Part shown: positions 18,881-26,619 of the stretch, piece by piece | How positions within the stretch are numbered: the first letter of the stretch is position 1 | Layout of the letters: each line of letters begins with the position of its first letter | Assembly: GCF_026162365.1 (NCBI RefSeq) | Contig: NZ_JAOANW010000020.1 | Span: 1 to 46,146 of the forward strand | Direction: 5' to 3' | Length of the DNA stretch: 46,146 bases | From: Nitratireductor luteus | GTDB lineage: Bacteria > Pseudomonadota > Alphaproteobacteria > Rhizobiales > Rhizobiaceae | The notes under the pieces: model-generated | What the model was told of the DNA's origin: nothing | The model's database searches: none | What the model saw: only the letters and a program-made list of their open reading frames with translations | Position numbers and translations under genes: made by a program

Positions 18881-21493
18881 CTATCGAGTGAGGGCCAGTC
18901 GTATCTGCTTTTCGATCTCAACTAACGCAAAGAAGGCCGCGCCGACGCCGACAATCAACAGTCCGTCCAACACCGGCACAGGCCGCGTGCCAAGGATCGC
19001 CTGCAATGGCGGCAGGTAGGTGACGGAAAACTGCGCGGCGGTGATGGCGATGACCACGATCCAAACGACCTTCGTCCCACGCGCCGCCGCCCAGGTCAGC
19101 GAGGTGCTGTGGATATTCCGGATGAAGAAGAGGTGGAAAATTTCCAGCACCACAAGCATGTTCATCGCCATGGTCTGCGCCAATTCAAGAGAATGGCCCC
19201 GGTCTATGGCATAGGTGAAGATGCCGAAAGTCGCTGCCAGGAACAGAAGCGCGACCAACACCACGTGCCAGACGAGTCCCCCCGACAGGATCGGCGCGTT
19301 CCGGGGCCGCGGCGGGCGGGCCATGGTGCCGGCCTCGGTCGGCTCAAAGGCGAGCGCGATACCCAGCGTGGTGCTGGTGATCAGATTGATCCAGAGGATC
19401 TGCACCGCCGTCACCGGCAAAGCGAGCCCCGCCAGCAGCGCCAGAACCACGGTCAGGGACTCGCCCGCATTGGTGGGCAGCGTCCAGCTGATCACCTTCT
19501 TGAGGTTGTCGTAGACGGTGCGCCCTTCGCGCACCGCTGCGGCGATGGTGGCGAAGTTGTCGTCGGCCAGCACCAGATCGGCGGCTTCCTTGGCAGCCTC
19601 GGACCCCTTGAGCCCCATGGCGATGCCCGCATCAGCGCGCTTGAGCGCCGGCGCATCGTTCACCCCGTCGCCGGTCATGGCGACCAACAGCCCGTTCAAT
19701 TGAAGCGCCGTGACAAGGCGCAGCTTGTGTTCGGGGCTTGTGCGGGCAAAAACATCCACCCCGGTGACATTCAGCGCCAGTTGTGCGTCGTCGAGCTTGT
19801 CAAGATCGGCGCCGGTGAGCACGCGACCGGGGTTCTCCAGGCCGATCTGAGTAGCGATGGCGGCGGCGGTGCCGGCGTGGTCGCCGGTGATCATCTTGAC
19901 GCGGATTCCCGCCGCACGGCATTCCGCCACGGCGGCAATCGCCTCGAGCCGCGGCGGATCGATCAGGCCGACAAGGCCAAGAAAGTTGAGCCCGGCTTCC
20001 AGAGCGACAGGGTCTATCCGGTCACCCGTCTGCCGCTGTTCGGCCAACGCCAGCACCCGAAGCCCGTGGCTGGCCATGGCATCTGCGCGACCGAGCCACT
20101 TTGCAGGATCAATGTCGCCGCACATGTGCAGCACCCGCTCCGGCGCGCCCTTTACATGGATCACGCGGCCATCCCCGCTCTCGGTCAGCACGGCCATGAA
20201 ACGGTGGCGGGAATCGAATGGAATCGCGTCCAGCCTGCCCGCACCGGCCCGGGAATCGCTCGTTGCCTTGCGCGCGAAAGCCAGGAGAGCTCCCTCCATC
20301 GGGTCGCCTTCGACCTTCCACTGCCCGTCACGATAGACGATTGCCGCGTCGTTGCAGAGCTCCGCCGCCCGCGCAAGGCGCGATAGGTCGCCCTCGGGCG
20401 CGACTTGGCCTTCCGGCCCATAGCCTTCGCCCGTGATCTCGAAGGTGCCCTCAGGCGTCTCGGCGGCAGCGACGACCATCTCGTTGCGGGTCAGCGTACC
20501 GGTCTTGTCGGTGCAGATGACCGAGACCGAGCCGATGGCCTCGATCGCAGGCAGACGGCGAACAATGGCATTGCGCCGCGCCATGGCCTGCACGCCGATG
20601 GCGAGTGTAATGGTCATTACCGCAGGCAGGCCTTCGGGAATAGCGGCTACCGCGACTCCGACCACGACCATGAACATCTCGGAAAAGTTGTGGTGCCCGA
20701 CATAATAGCCATAGGCGAGCAGGAGAGCCGCGGCCAAGAGGATCAGGAATGACAACCACCGCGCAAAGTGGTCCATCTGCGCGACCAGCGGTGTCGTCAC
20801 CTGCTCCACTCCCGCCAACAAGCCGCCGATGCGGCCTATCTCGGTGGCGGGGCCGGTGGCCACCACCAGCCCGCGCGCCGTACCCTGTGTGACGAGCGTG
20901 CCCGACCACAGCATGGACCGCCGGTCGCCCAGAAGTGCCTCGGGGGCAACCGGTGCCGACGCCTTTTCGACCGGCACCGATTCGCCGGTCAGGATCGCCT
21001 CCTGCGCCGCTAGCCCGCGCGCCTCGAGGATGCGCAGGTCGGCGGGCACCCTGTCGCCCGCCTCCAGGAGCACGATGTCGCCCGGAACCAGATCGGCGCC
21101 GTCCACCGTCACCCGCGCATCGTCGCGCAGGACGGCGGCACGGGGCGCGAGCATGCCGCGGATTGCCGCCATCGCCGCCTCGGCCTTGCCCTCCTGCAAG
21201 AATCCGATGACCGCATTGGCCAGCACCACGGCCAAAATCACCCCGGTATCGACCCACTGCTGAAGTACCCCCGTCACCACAGCGGCAGCCAGAAGCACGT
21301 AGATCAGAACGTTATGGAACTGAGCCAGAAGCCGACGCAAGGGGCCGCGGCCCCGCGCCTCGGGCAGCCGGTTCGGGCCGTGCTGCGCCAGCCGCCGCGC
21401 GGCCTCGGCCCTGGTCAGCCCGTCGGTTCGGGAGTCAAGGGCTGCGAGGCATACCTCGACGGGCTGGCTGTGCGGGCCGGTCAGGCGCATCAC
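18881..21493 (-). CDS. P-type (P2-like) cation-transporting ATPase
   Basis: An 870-aa membrane ATPase. The order is typical: N-terminal cation ATPase segment, A domain with LTGES (168-172), M4 motif AAIPEGLPA (284-291), phosphorylation site DKTGT with D329, then MTGDGVNDAPALKRADAGIAMG and six C-terminal helices. This is the P2 type (SERCA/Na,K-like). In M6 the segment reads WINLITSTTLGIALAFEP, without the Asp-Gly of classical calcium pumps, so calcium specificity is doubtful and the ion is not determined. The start is GTG 21493 or ATG 21490, 7 bases after the SDR stop, so the two genes form an operon. Confidence 0.9.
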   Translation of the reverse strand: MMRLTGPHSQPVEVCLAALDSRTDGLTRAEAARRLAQHGPNRLPEARGRGPLRRLLAQFHNVLIYVLLAAAVVTGVLQQWVDTGVILAVVLANAVIGFLQEGKAEAAMAAIRGMLAPRAAVLRDDARVTVDGADLVPGDIVLLEAGDRVPADLRILEARGLAAQEAILTGESVPVEKASAPVAPEALLGDRRSMLWSGTLVTQGTARGLVVATGPATEIGRIGGLLAGVEQVTTPLVAQMDHFARWLSFLILLAAALLLAYGYYVGHHNFSEMFMVVVGVAVAAIPEGLPAVMTITLAIGVQAMARRNAIVRRLPAIEAIGSVSVICTDKTGTLTRNEMVVAAAETPEGTFEITGEGYGPEGQVAPEGDLSRLARAAELCNDAAIVYRDGQWKVEGDPMEGALLAFARKATSDSRAGAGRLDAIPFDSRHRFMAVLTESGDGRVIHVKGAPERVLHMCGDIDPAKWLGRADAMASHGLRVLALAEQRQTGDRIDPVALEAGLNFLGLVGLIDPPRLEAIAAVAECRAAGIRVKMITGDHAGTAAAIATQIGLENPGRVLTGADLDKLDDAQLALNVTGVDVFARTSPEHKLRLVTALQLNGLLVAMTGDGVNDAPALKRADAGIAMGLKGSEAAKEAADLVLADDNFATIAAAVREGRTVYDNLKKVISWTLPTNAGESLTVVLALLAGLALPVTAVQILWINLITSTTLGIALAFEPTEAGTMARPPRPRNAPILSGGLVWHVVLVALLFLAATFGIFTYAIDRGHSLELAQTMAMNMLVVLEIFHLFFIRNIHSTSLTWAAARGTKVVWIVVIAITAAQFSVTYLPPLQAILGTRPVPVLDGLLIVGVGAAFFALVEIEKQIRLALTR

Positions 21494-21500
21494 GGGCGAC

Positions 21501-22271
21501 TCACCGTGCGGTATAGCCGCCGTCCACCACCAGCTCGGCGCCGGTGACGAACTTCGCCTCGTCCGAGGCGAGATAGACCACCGCCCAGGCGATGTCGTCG
21601 GGTTCCCCCATATGACCCAGCGGATGAGCCGACCCGGCGGCCGCCTTGGCGGTCTCGAGGTCGTCCGAGGTGGCGCGCAGGTGGTTCCCCACCATGGGCG
21701 TCCAGATGTAGCCGGGGTGGATCGAATTCACACGGATCCCCTCGGGCGCATAGGTGATCGCATCGTTCTTGGTCATCAGCCGCACCGCGCCCTTGGAGGC
21801 ATGATAGGGCGCAATGCCGCCCACGCCGATCAGCCCGGCGATGGACGACAGATTGATGATCGCCCCGCCTCCTGCCTTACGCATATGCGGGATCGCGTGC
21901 TTGGTGCCGAAGAACACGCCTTTCACGTTCACCGCCTGCACCCGGTCCCATTCGGCCTCGGTTACCTGATCGGTTTGTTTGGGTGTGCCTGAGATGCCCG
22001 CATTGTTGACCATGACTTGCAAGCCCCCAAAGCGTGCGGCGGCTGCATCGATCGTGTCCTTCATCGCCGCCTCGTCGGCCACATCGACTTTCCAGAAGGC
22101 AACCTCATGGCCTTGCGCCGTCAGCGTGGCGGCGAGCGCCGTGCCTTCCGCCTCAAGTAGGTCGAAGATCGCCACCTTCGCGCCTTCCCCGGCCATGCGC
22201 TCCACGCAGGCGCGACCGATTCCGACGGCTCCACCGGTCACGATGGCGGGTTTTCCTTGCAAACGATTCAC
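21501..22271 (-). CDS. Short-chain dehydrogenase/reductase (SDR)
   Basis: A 256-aa classical SDR oxidoreductase. Cofactor motif TGGAVGIG is at about 12-19, NNAG at about 88-91, the catalytic Ser lies in INLSSIAG, and the Tyr-Lys pair in YHASKGA. An Asp after the second strand (IFDLLEAEG) favours NAD over NADP. The C terminus GAELVVDGGYTAR is typical. The substrate cannot be told. It is the first gene of an operon with the P-type ATPase. The second SDR encoded at 25858-26613 ends with the same DGGYT pattern but is not a close duplicate. Confidence 0.88.
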   Translation of the reverse strand: MNRLQGKPAIVTGGAVGIGRACVERMAGEGAKVAIFDLLEAEGTALAATLTAQGHEVAFWKVDVADEAAMKDTIDAAAARFGGLQVMVNNAGISGTPKQTDQVTEAEWDRVQAVNVKGVFFGTKHAIPHMRKAGGGAIINLSSIAGLIGVGGIAPYHASKGAVRLMTKNDAITYAPEGIRVNSIHPGYIWTPMVGNHLRATSDDLETAKAAAGSAHPLGHMGEPDDIAWAVVYLASDEAKFVTGAELVVDGGYTAR

Positions 22272-22441
22272 AACGGTTCTCCTTGCTTTGATGGTGCAGA
22301 GATGAGGTGTTACGGGCGCGGTTCAGGTCGTCTGGCGGACTTCAGTGTCGTTTTGGGAATGTCCCCTCGCCGTCCTCTTCCCGGCCGCCATACAGCTACC
22401 TAGACAGTCCGCCGGCAGCGTCCTGAAAGGACTCCAGCTAT

Positions 22442-23119
22442 TCAGACGCAGAGAGCGCGCAGCGCTTCCAGCTTGACGAGATTCACGGTGCGCACGCCCT
22501 GGAGGCGAATGTAGCCCTTCTCGCGGAACTTCGAGAAAACGCGCGAGACAGTCTCGATCGTCAGGCCGAGATAGTCGCCGATATCGGTCCGTGACATGAC
22601 GAGCTCGACCTGCGGCAAGCCGTCTTGACGCTCGAACAGATCGAGCAGGAAGGCGGCGACGCGCTCGGCGGCGTTCTGGCGCCCGATCACCAGCAGATGC
22701 TCCTGCGCTCGGATCAGCGCCGTGAGCGCGACGGGAAGGATTTCGCGCGCGACATCCGCACCGATCGGCTGGCGATAGATGCGGATCGCGGAATTGCAGA
22801 TCGCCTCTGCGAAGAAATGGTGGTGGCCATCCGCCTCGAAGCCGAAGACATCGCCTGCCACATGGAAAGCGCTGATCTGCCGCCGGCCATCGGAAAGAAG
22901 GCGATAGACGCGGACCGCGCCGAACACCACCTGGTAGAGCGCGGCGGCCCGCTCGCCCTGGCCATAGATTTCCGCATTGGGCGAATAGAGGACCACCTGA
23001 TGCGGCTGCGAGGCGGCAAAGGCCGGCGGCGCAATGCACGCAGCTATTCTCGGTTGAGCGGCGGGAGCGCCCCGGTTGGTTGTTCTTGAAGGGACTTGCA
23101 CGGCGTTGGAAGCGAGCAT
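22442..23119 (-). CDS. fixK: Crp/Fnr-family regulator, FixK-like
   Basis: A 225-aa Crp/Fnr regulator. The cyclic-nucleotide-like effector domain covers about 38-150, and the winged helix lies at about 165-215. The recognition helix GLTIETVSRVFSKF carries E189, S192 and R193, the E-x-x-S-R pattern that reads TTGAT-N4-ATCAA. The N terminus lacks the cysteine cluster of oxygen-sensing FNR (only one Cys before residue 100), so this is FixK-like, controlled mainly by transcription. Upstream lies a FixJ-type element (about 23189-23206) and a start-proximal hairpin. Seven matching boxes occur in the window. The symbol is given by class and context. Confidence 0.85.
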   Translation of the reverse strand: MLASNAVQVPSRTTNRGAPAAQPRIAACIAPPAFAASQPHQVVLYSPNAEIYGQGERAAALYQVVFGAVRVYRLLSDGRRQISAFHVAGDVFGFEADGHHHFFAEAICNSAIRIYRQPIGADVAREILPVALTALIRAQEHLLVIGRQNAAERVAAFLLDLFERQDGLPQVELVMSRTDIGDYLGLTIETVSRVFSKFREKGYIRLQGVRTVNLVKLEALRALCV

Positions 23120-23122
23120 CTC

Positions 23123-23149
23123 GATGATCTCCGATCTTGTCGGATCATC
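23123..23149 (-). promoter_or_regulatory. Dyad immediately upstream of the fixK-like start codon
   Basis: GATGAT pairs with ATCATC and CCGA with TCGG around a 5-base loop, with a 2-base bulge, ending 3 bases before the ATG. The likely ribosome-binding GGAG lies within it, so folding could limit translation. It could also be a protein-binding dyad. Confidence 0.4.
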
Positions 23150-23181
23150 AGTGCCTTGGAACGCCGATCGAAGAAATTCGG

Positions 23182-23206
23182 TTATATCCTAAGGGAAACT
23201 ACGTAG
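23182..23206 (-). promoter_or_regulatory. FixJ-type binding site upstream of the fixK-like gene
   Basis: Read on the minus strand, 23206-23188 is CTACGTAGTTTCCCTTAGG. Its first eight bases match the known class I FixJ site GTAMGTAG at seven positions, and TTTCCCTTA follows as I recall it from the S. meliloti fixK promoter. A TATAAC sequence (23182-23187) follows. It ends 70 bases before the fixK-like ATG. The stop codon of the receiver gene (TAG) lies inside the site. Confidence 0.6.
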
Positions 23207-23615
23207 GCATGGCGCGCTGCGGCTCCTGCTTCAGGGCATCGCGCACGGCTTCGACCAGCTTGTGACCAAGGAAGGGTTTCACCACCACCCGTTCGAAGCC
23301 TCTGGCGACCATGTCCTGCGCGTGGCTGACCAGAACCACCATAGGTGTGCGCATGCTAGCCAAGAATGTTCCGCTCTGCGCCGCCGCCGGTATCGATCGG
23401 TGGTCGATCACCAGACAATCATAACGGTCCGACAATGTGTCGAGGTCGGGCAACCGCTCCACGATGTTCACGCGGCAGCCCTCGGCCTCCAGCACGAAAG
23501 CCAGTGAACGCCGGAAATCCGGATCCGGCGCGACAACGAGGATTTTGGCATTTGTGGGCAATTCGATCTGCTTCTTGGGACAACGGGCCTTCTCAGGCTG
23601 TCGGCAATAATGCAC
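23199..23615 (-). CDS. Single-domain receiver protein, FixT-like candidate
   Basis: A stand-alone response-regulator receiver of 138 aa without an output domain. The acidic pocket (APDPD, 29-33), phospho-acceptor D71 (LVIDHRS) and K113 (VVVKPF) are visible. There are four cysteines (4, 12, 47, 66). In Caulobacter the FixL inhibitor FixT is a single-domain receiver protein made under FixK control. This gene has the same build, lies beside fixLJ, and is preceded by a FixK box at 23636-23649, so I infer a FixT role. The start is uncertain. GTG 23615 keeps the N-terminal cysteines but would lie before the transcription start expected from that box; TTG 23561 would lie after it. Confidence 0.7.
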   Translation of the reverse strand: MHYCRQPEKARCPKKQIELPTNAKILVVAPDPDFRRSLAFVLEAEGCRVNIVERLPDLDTLSDRYDCLVIDHRSIPAAAQSGTFLASMRTPMVVLVSHAQDMVARGFERVVVKPFLGHKLVEAVRDALKQEPQRAMPT

Positions 23616-23635
23616 CGACAGGAGCCTAAACCGCC

Positions 23636-23649
23636 TTGCGCTGGATCAA
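23636..23649 (-). promoter_or_regulatory. FixK/FNR box upstream of the receiver gene
   Basis: On the minus strand the sequence is TTGATCCAGCGCAA, one base away from the TTGA-N6-TCAA consensus. It lies between the fixJ stop and the receiver gene. The same 14-base sequence occurs at 34028-34041. Confidence 0.6.
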
Positions 23650-23665
23650 GCCTACCAAGGGCGCC

Positions 23666-24283
23666 TCAGGGGCTTTCGTTGCCCGCAGCCAAAACCATGC
23701 GCACAAGTTCTGGCAGGTTCTTGGCGTTCATCTTCGCCATGACGTTCGAGCGGTGGACCTCGACCGTTCGCGGGCTGATGGTTAGGTCGTAGGCGATGGT
23801 TTTGTTGGGGAGCCCGGCGACGATCCCGGCCATGACCTGTCTCTCCCGTTCGCTGAGCTGGCCGAGCCGTTGGCGTATGGCCGAAATGTCATCCTGCTCC
23901 CGCGGCTTCCTTTTGAGCTCGGCGATGGCGCGCGCCACTGCGTCGAGCAGAACCTCGTCCTCAAACGGCTTCTCGATAAAATCGAGCGCGCCGGCCTTCA
24001 TTGCCTCAACAGCCATCGGAACGTCCCCATGTCCCGTAATCACGATGGCGGGCAGCATTGCGTGCTCCTCGTGCAACCGTCTGAGCAGGTCGACGCCGCT
24101 CATGTCCGGCATGCGCAGATCGGTGACGAGGCAGGCGTTCTTCAGTTCCCCGGCAACGGAGAGGAAGGAGGTTGCCGAGTCGTGCACGCGCACCGCGTGT
24201 CCCGATATAGTCAAGAGGAATGCCAGCGATTTCCTGACAGGCTCCTCGTCGTCAACGATATGGATTACGACATCACCACTCAT
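23666..24283 (-). CDS. fixJ: FixJ-family response regulator
   Basis: A 205-aa two-domain response regulator, the usual FixJ length. The receiver has D11/D12, phospho-acceptor D55 in [13 protein letters not shown]83 in VITGHGD and K105 in IEKPFED. The C-terminal LuxR-type helix-turn-helix reads [20 protein letters not shown], then [17 protein letters not shown]. The start at 24283 overlaps the end of fixL by 11 bases, giving translational coupling, and it removes a non-conserved leader. Phosphorylated FixJ should activate the fixK-like gene through the element at about 23189-23206. Confidence 0.92.
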   Translation of the reverse strand: MSGDVVIHIVDDEEPVRKSLAFLLTISGHAVRVHDSATSFLSVAGELKNACLVTDLRMPDMSGVDLLRRLHEEHAMLPAIVITGHGDVPMAVEAMKAGALDFIEKPFEDEVLLDAVARAIAELKRKPREQDDISAIRQRLGQLSERERQVMAGIVAGLPNKTIAYDLTISPRTVEVHRSNVMAKMNAKNLPELVRMVLAAGNESP

Positions 24284-25661
24284 TTTCCGGCTCCTGCTCT
24301 TTTCCGGCCGGCAGGGTAAAGTGGAAGGTCGCCCCACCCTTCTCGTTCCGCTGCATGATCAGTTCGCCCCCGTGGGCCTCAATGATCCGCTTCGATATGG
24401 AGAGCCCTATTCCCATTCCGCCGGGCTTGGTGGTGACGAATGGCTGGAAAAGCTGTGCCACCACGTCGTCCGGCACGCCTGAGCCCGTGTCGGAAACCTC
24501 CACCATCGCTTCGTCGCCTTCGCCCTGCATGGTTCGTACCACCAACTCGCGGGCTTCGCTTTCCTTCATGGCTTCCATGGCGTTGCGCATAAGGTTGATC
24601 AATACCTGCTGTATCTGCACGCGGTCGACCAGAACCACCTTCGGGCCCGATTTGAAATCAAACACCGTTCGCACGCCCAATTCGCGCGAGCCGACCAGAG
24701 CGAGCGCGCCGGCCTCCTCGACGAGCTTGTGGAGGTCTTCCGGCTGTTTTTCGGTCTCACCCCTGGTGACGAACTCGCGCAGGTGGCGGATGATCTGGCC
24801 GGCGCGCAACGTCTGGCGCGCGGTCTCGTCCAGCGCCTCGCGCATGCGTGAGGACAGCGCATCGTCCATATCCTTCAGAAGCCGGCTGCACCCTTGCACA
24901 TAGTTTGCAATGGCCGAAAGCGGCTGGTTCAGCTCGTGCGCAAGGGTCGAGGCCATTTCTCCCAGTTCGTTCAGACGCGCCAGGCGCGCAAGCTCCGCCT
25001 GGATTTCCTCCAGCCTGGCCTCCGACTCTGCCCTTTCCGTCAGGTCGCGGATGAAGCCGGTGAAGAACACCTGGCCGCCGCTCTTCATCTCCCCCACCGC
25101 AAGCTTCATAGGGAAGGTCGAGCCATCCTTCCGCCGTCCGACGACGACGCGGTCAATCCCGATGATCCGTCGCTCGCCGGTCGTAAGGTAGCGGTGGATG
25201 TAGCCGTCATGTTCGCCCTGATATGGCTCCGGCATCAGGACCTTGACGTTCTGCCCTACCGCTTCGGCTTCCGTATATCCAAACTGGCGAATGGCGGCCC
25301 GGTTGAAAGAGATCATCGTGCCCCGCACATCAATGACCACCGTCGCGTCCGGTACCGTATCCAAAATGGAGCGAAGATGGGCTTCACGCGCATCGAGCTG
25401 TTCCTGGGCGCCACGGGCGAATTTCCTGGCGTCACGGTAGCCGGAGCCGACGAAGACCAACGCGGCGGAGAACAAAAACGACAAAAGCGCCGGCATGGCG
25501 TTGAAGCCCGCCATCGCCCGAGCCGCGCCTGCCGCGAGAAAGGCGGCACCGACGACCAAGACCAGGAGGCCCGCGCGCCTTCCTCCCCAGATAGCGGCGC
25601 CCAGAACCGCCACCGGCACGAGCAGCAAGAACCACGTCTGATCCATTCCCTGGAAGATCAC
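24273..25661 (-). CDS. fixL: FixL, oxygen-sensing haem-PAS histidine kinase
   Basis: A 462-aa membrane-anchored sensor kinase. About three hydrophobic segments (10-73) precede a PAS domain (about 92-215). The PAS carries the FixL haem signature: H151 in [12 protein letters not shown] is the axial haem ligand and R171 in IIGIDRVV matches the oxygen-binding Arg220 of Bradyrhizobium FixL. The kinase follows, with H242 in [13 protein letters not shown], the N box [12 protein letters not shown], and GxG boxes SDTGSGVP and [11 protein letters not shown]. When oxygen is bound the kinase is off. The start is GTG 25661 or ATG 25646. It is co-transcribed with fixJ. Confidence 0.93.
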   Translation of the reverse strand: MIFQGMDQTWFLLLVPVAVLGAAIWGGRRAGLLVLVVGAAFLAAGAARAMAGFNAMPALLSFLFSAALVFVGSGYRDARKFARGAQEQLDAREAHLRSILDTVPDATVVIDVRGTMISFNRAAIRQFGYTEAEAVGQNVKVLMPEPYQGEHDGYIHRYLTTGERRIIGIDRVVVGRRKDGSTFPMKLAVGEMKSGGQVFFTGFIRDLTERAESEARLEEIQAELARLARLNELGEMASTLAHELNQPLSAIANYVQGCSRLLKDMDDALSSRMREALDETARQTLRAGQIIRHLREFVTRGETEKQPEDLHKLVEEAGALALVGSRELGVRTVFDFKSGPKVVLVDRVQIQQVLINLMRNAMEAMKESEARELVVRTMQGEGDEAMVEVSDTGSGVPDDVVAQLFQPFVTTKPGGMGIGLSISKRIIEAHGGELIMQRNEKGGATFHFTLPAGKEQEPENEW

Positions 25662-25790
25662 TTGCCGCCCCGATGAAAGCGTTCTGATTATCGGACGTTA
25701 CAATAGGACGGCTTCGGGGAATTCGCCACCATTCCGCAATGCGGCAAGATGTGCCCTGCAAACTCGACGATCGCAAATAGCCTGCCCACT

Positions 25791-25804
25791 TTGATGAAGG
25801 TCAA
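25791..25804 (+). promoter_or_regulatory. FixK/FNR box upstream of the SDR gene
   Basis: TTGATGAAGGTCAA matches TTGA-N6-TCAA exactly. Its centre is about 60 bases before the SDR ATG. A class II position (-41.5) would give a leader of about 19 bases, which fits the AGGAG site just before the start. Confidence 0.75.
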
Positions 25805-25857
25805 AGACCCCACCCCGCCTTTTCACCCAAGTTGGCTCTCTAACACAGGAGCTCGGG

Positions 25858-26613
25858 ATGAATGGTGAATTCAAGCACAAGGTCGCGCTCGTCACAGGAG
25901 CCGGCTCGGGGATAGGGGCCGCAATCGCTCGCGAGCTGGCCACAGGAGGCGCCGAGGTAGTCGTTGCCGACCTGGAGCAGGATTCTGCAAGCAGGATCGT
26001 GGAAGAAATCCGAGCGAACGGGGGGCACGCGCACGCCTTTGCAGTGGATGTGGCCGATCCCGAGGCGGTCGAGCGCATGGTGGATTTTGCCGTTCGCACG
26101 TGCGGTGACCTTCATCTGGCGGTCAATAATGCCGGGATCGGCGGCCCAAGCGAACCGACCGCCGACTATCCACTCGACGGCTGGCGCAAGGTGATCGATG
26201 TCAATCTGAATGGCGTCTTCTATGGCATGAAATACGAGATCGCAGCGATGCTGAAATCCGGCGGCGGCGCCATCGTGAACATGGCATCCATCCTCGGTTC
26301 GGTGGGATTTGCGAATGCCTGCGCCTATGTCTCGGCGAAACACGCGCTGCTGGGCCTGACAAAAACGGCGGCGATGGAGTATGCGGCACAAGGCGTGCGC
26401 ATCAATGCGGTCGGGCCAGCGTTCATCGACACGCCGCTTCTGTCGAAAAACCTTGACGACGAAGTCCTCGGCCAGCTCGCGGGCCTTCATCCCATCGGCC
26501 GGCTCGGCACGCCGGAGGAGGTCTCGGCGCTCACCTGTTTCTTGCTTTCCGATCGCGCGAGCTTCATCACCGGCAGCTATCATCTCGTCGATGGCGGCTA
26601 TACCACGCGGTAG
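25858..26613 (+). CDS. Short-chain dehydrogenase/reductase under a FixK box
   Basis: A 251-aa classical SDR: TGAGSGIG cofactor motif (12-19), an Asp at the end of strand 2 (VVADLEQDS) favouring NAD, NNAGIGG, a catalytic Ser in NMASILGS, and YVSAKHA as the Tyr-Lys pair. The C terminus is SYHLVDGGYTTR. The substrate is unknown. The gene stands alone, divergent from fixL and convergent with the exonuclease-CBS gene (6 bases between stops). Its promoter carries the exact FixK box at 25791-25804, so it is likely induced at low oxygen, perhaps as a redox-balancing reductase. Confidence 0.88.
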   Translation: MNGEFKHKVALVTGAGSGIGAAIARELATGGAEVVVADLEQDSASRIVEEIRANGGHAHAFAVDVADPEAVERMVDFAVRTCGDLHLAVNNAGIGGPSEPTADYPLDGWRKVIDVNLNGVFYGMKYEIAAMLKSGGGAIVNMASILGSVGFANACAYVSAKHALLGLTKTAAMEYAAQGVRINAVGPAFIDTPLLSKNLDDEVLGQLAGLHPIGRLGTPEEVSALTCFLLSDRASFITGSYHLVDGGYTTR

Positions 26614-26619
26614 GCCGGC

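Noticed and set aside
22279-22300. TTGATGGTGCAGAG on the plus strand ahead of the SDR-ATPase operon as a FixK box
   Set aside because: Only one half-site matches; the second half lacks TCAA.
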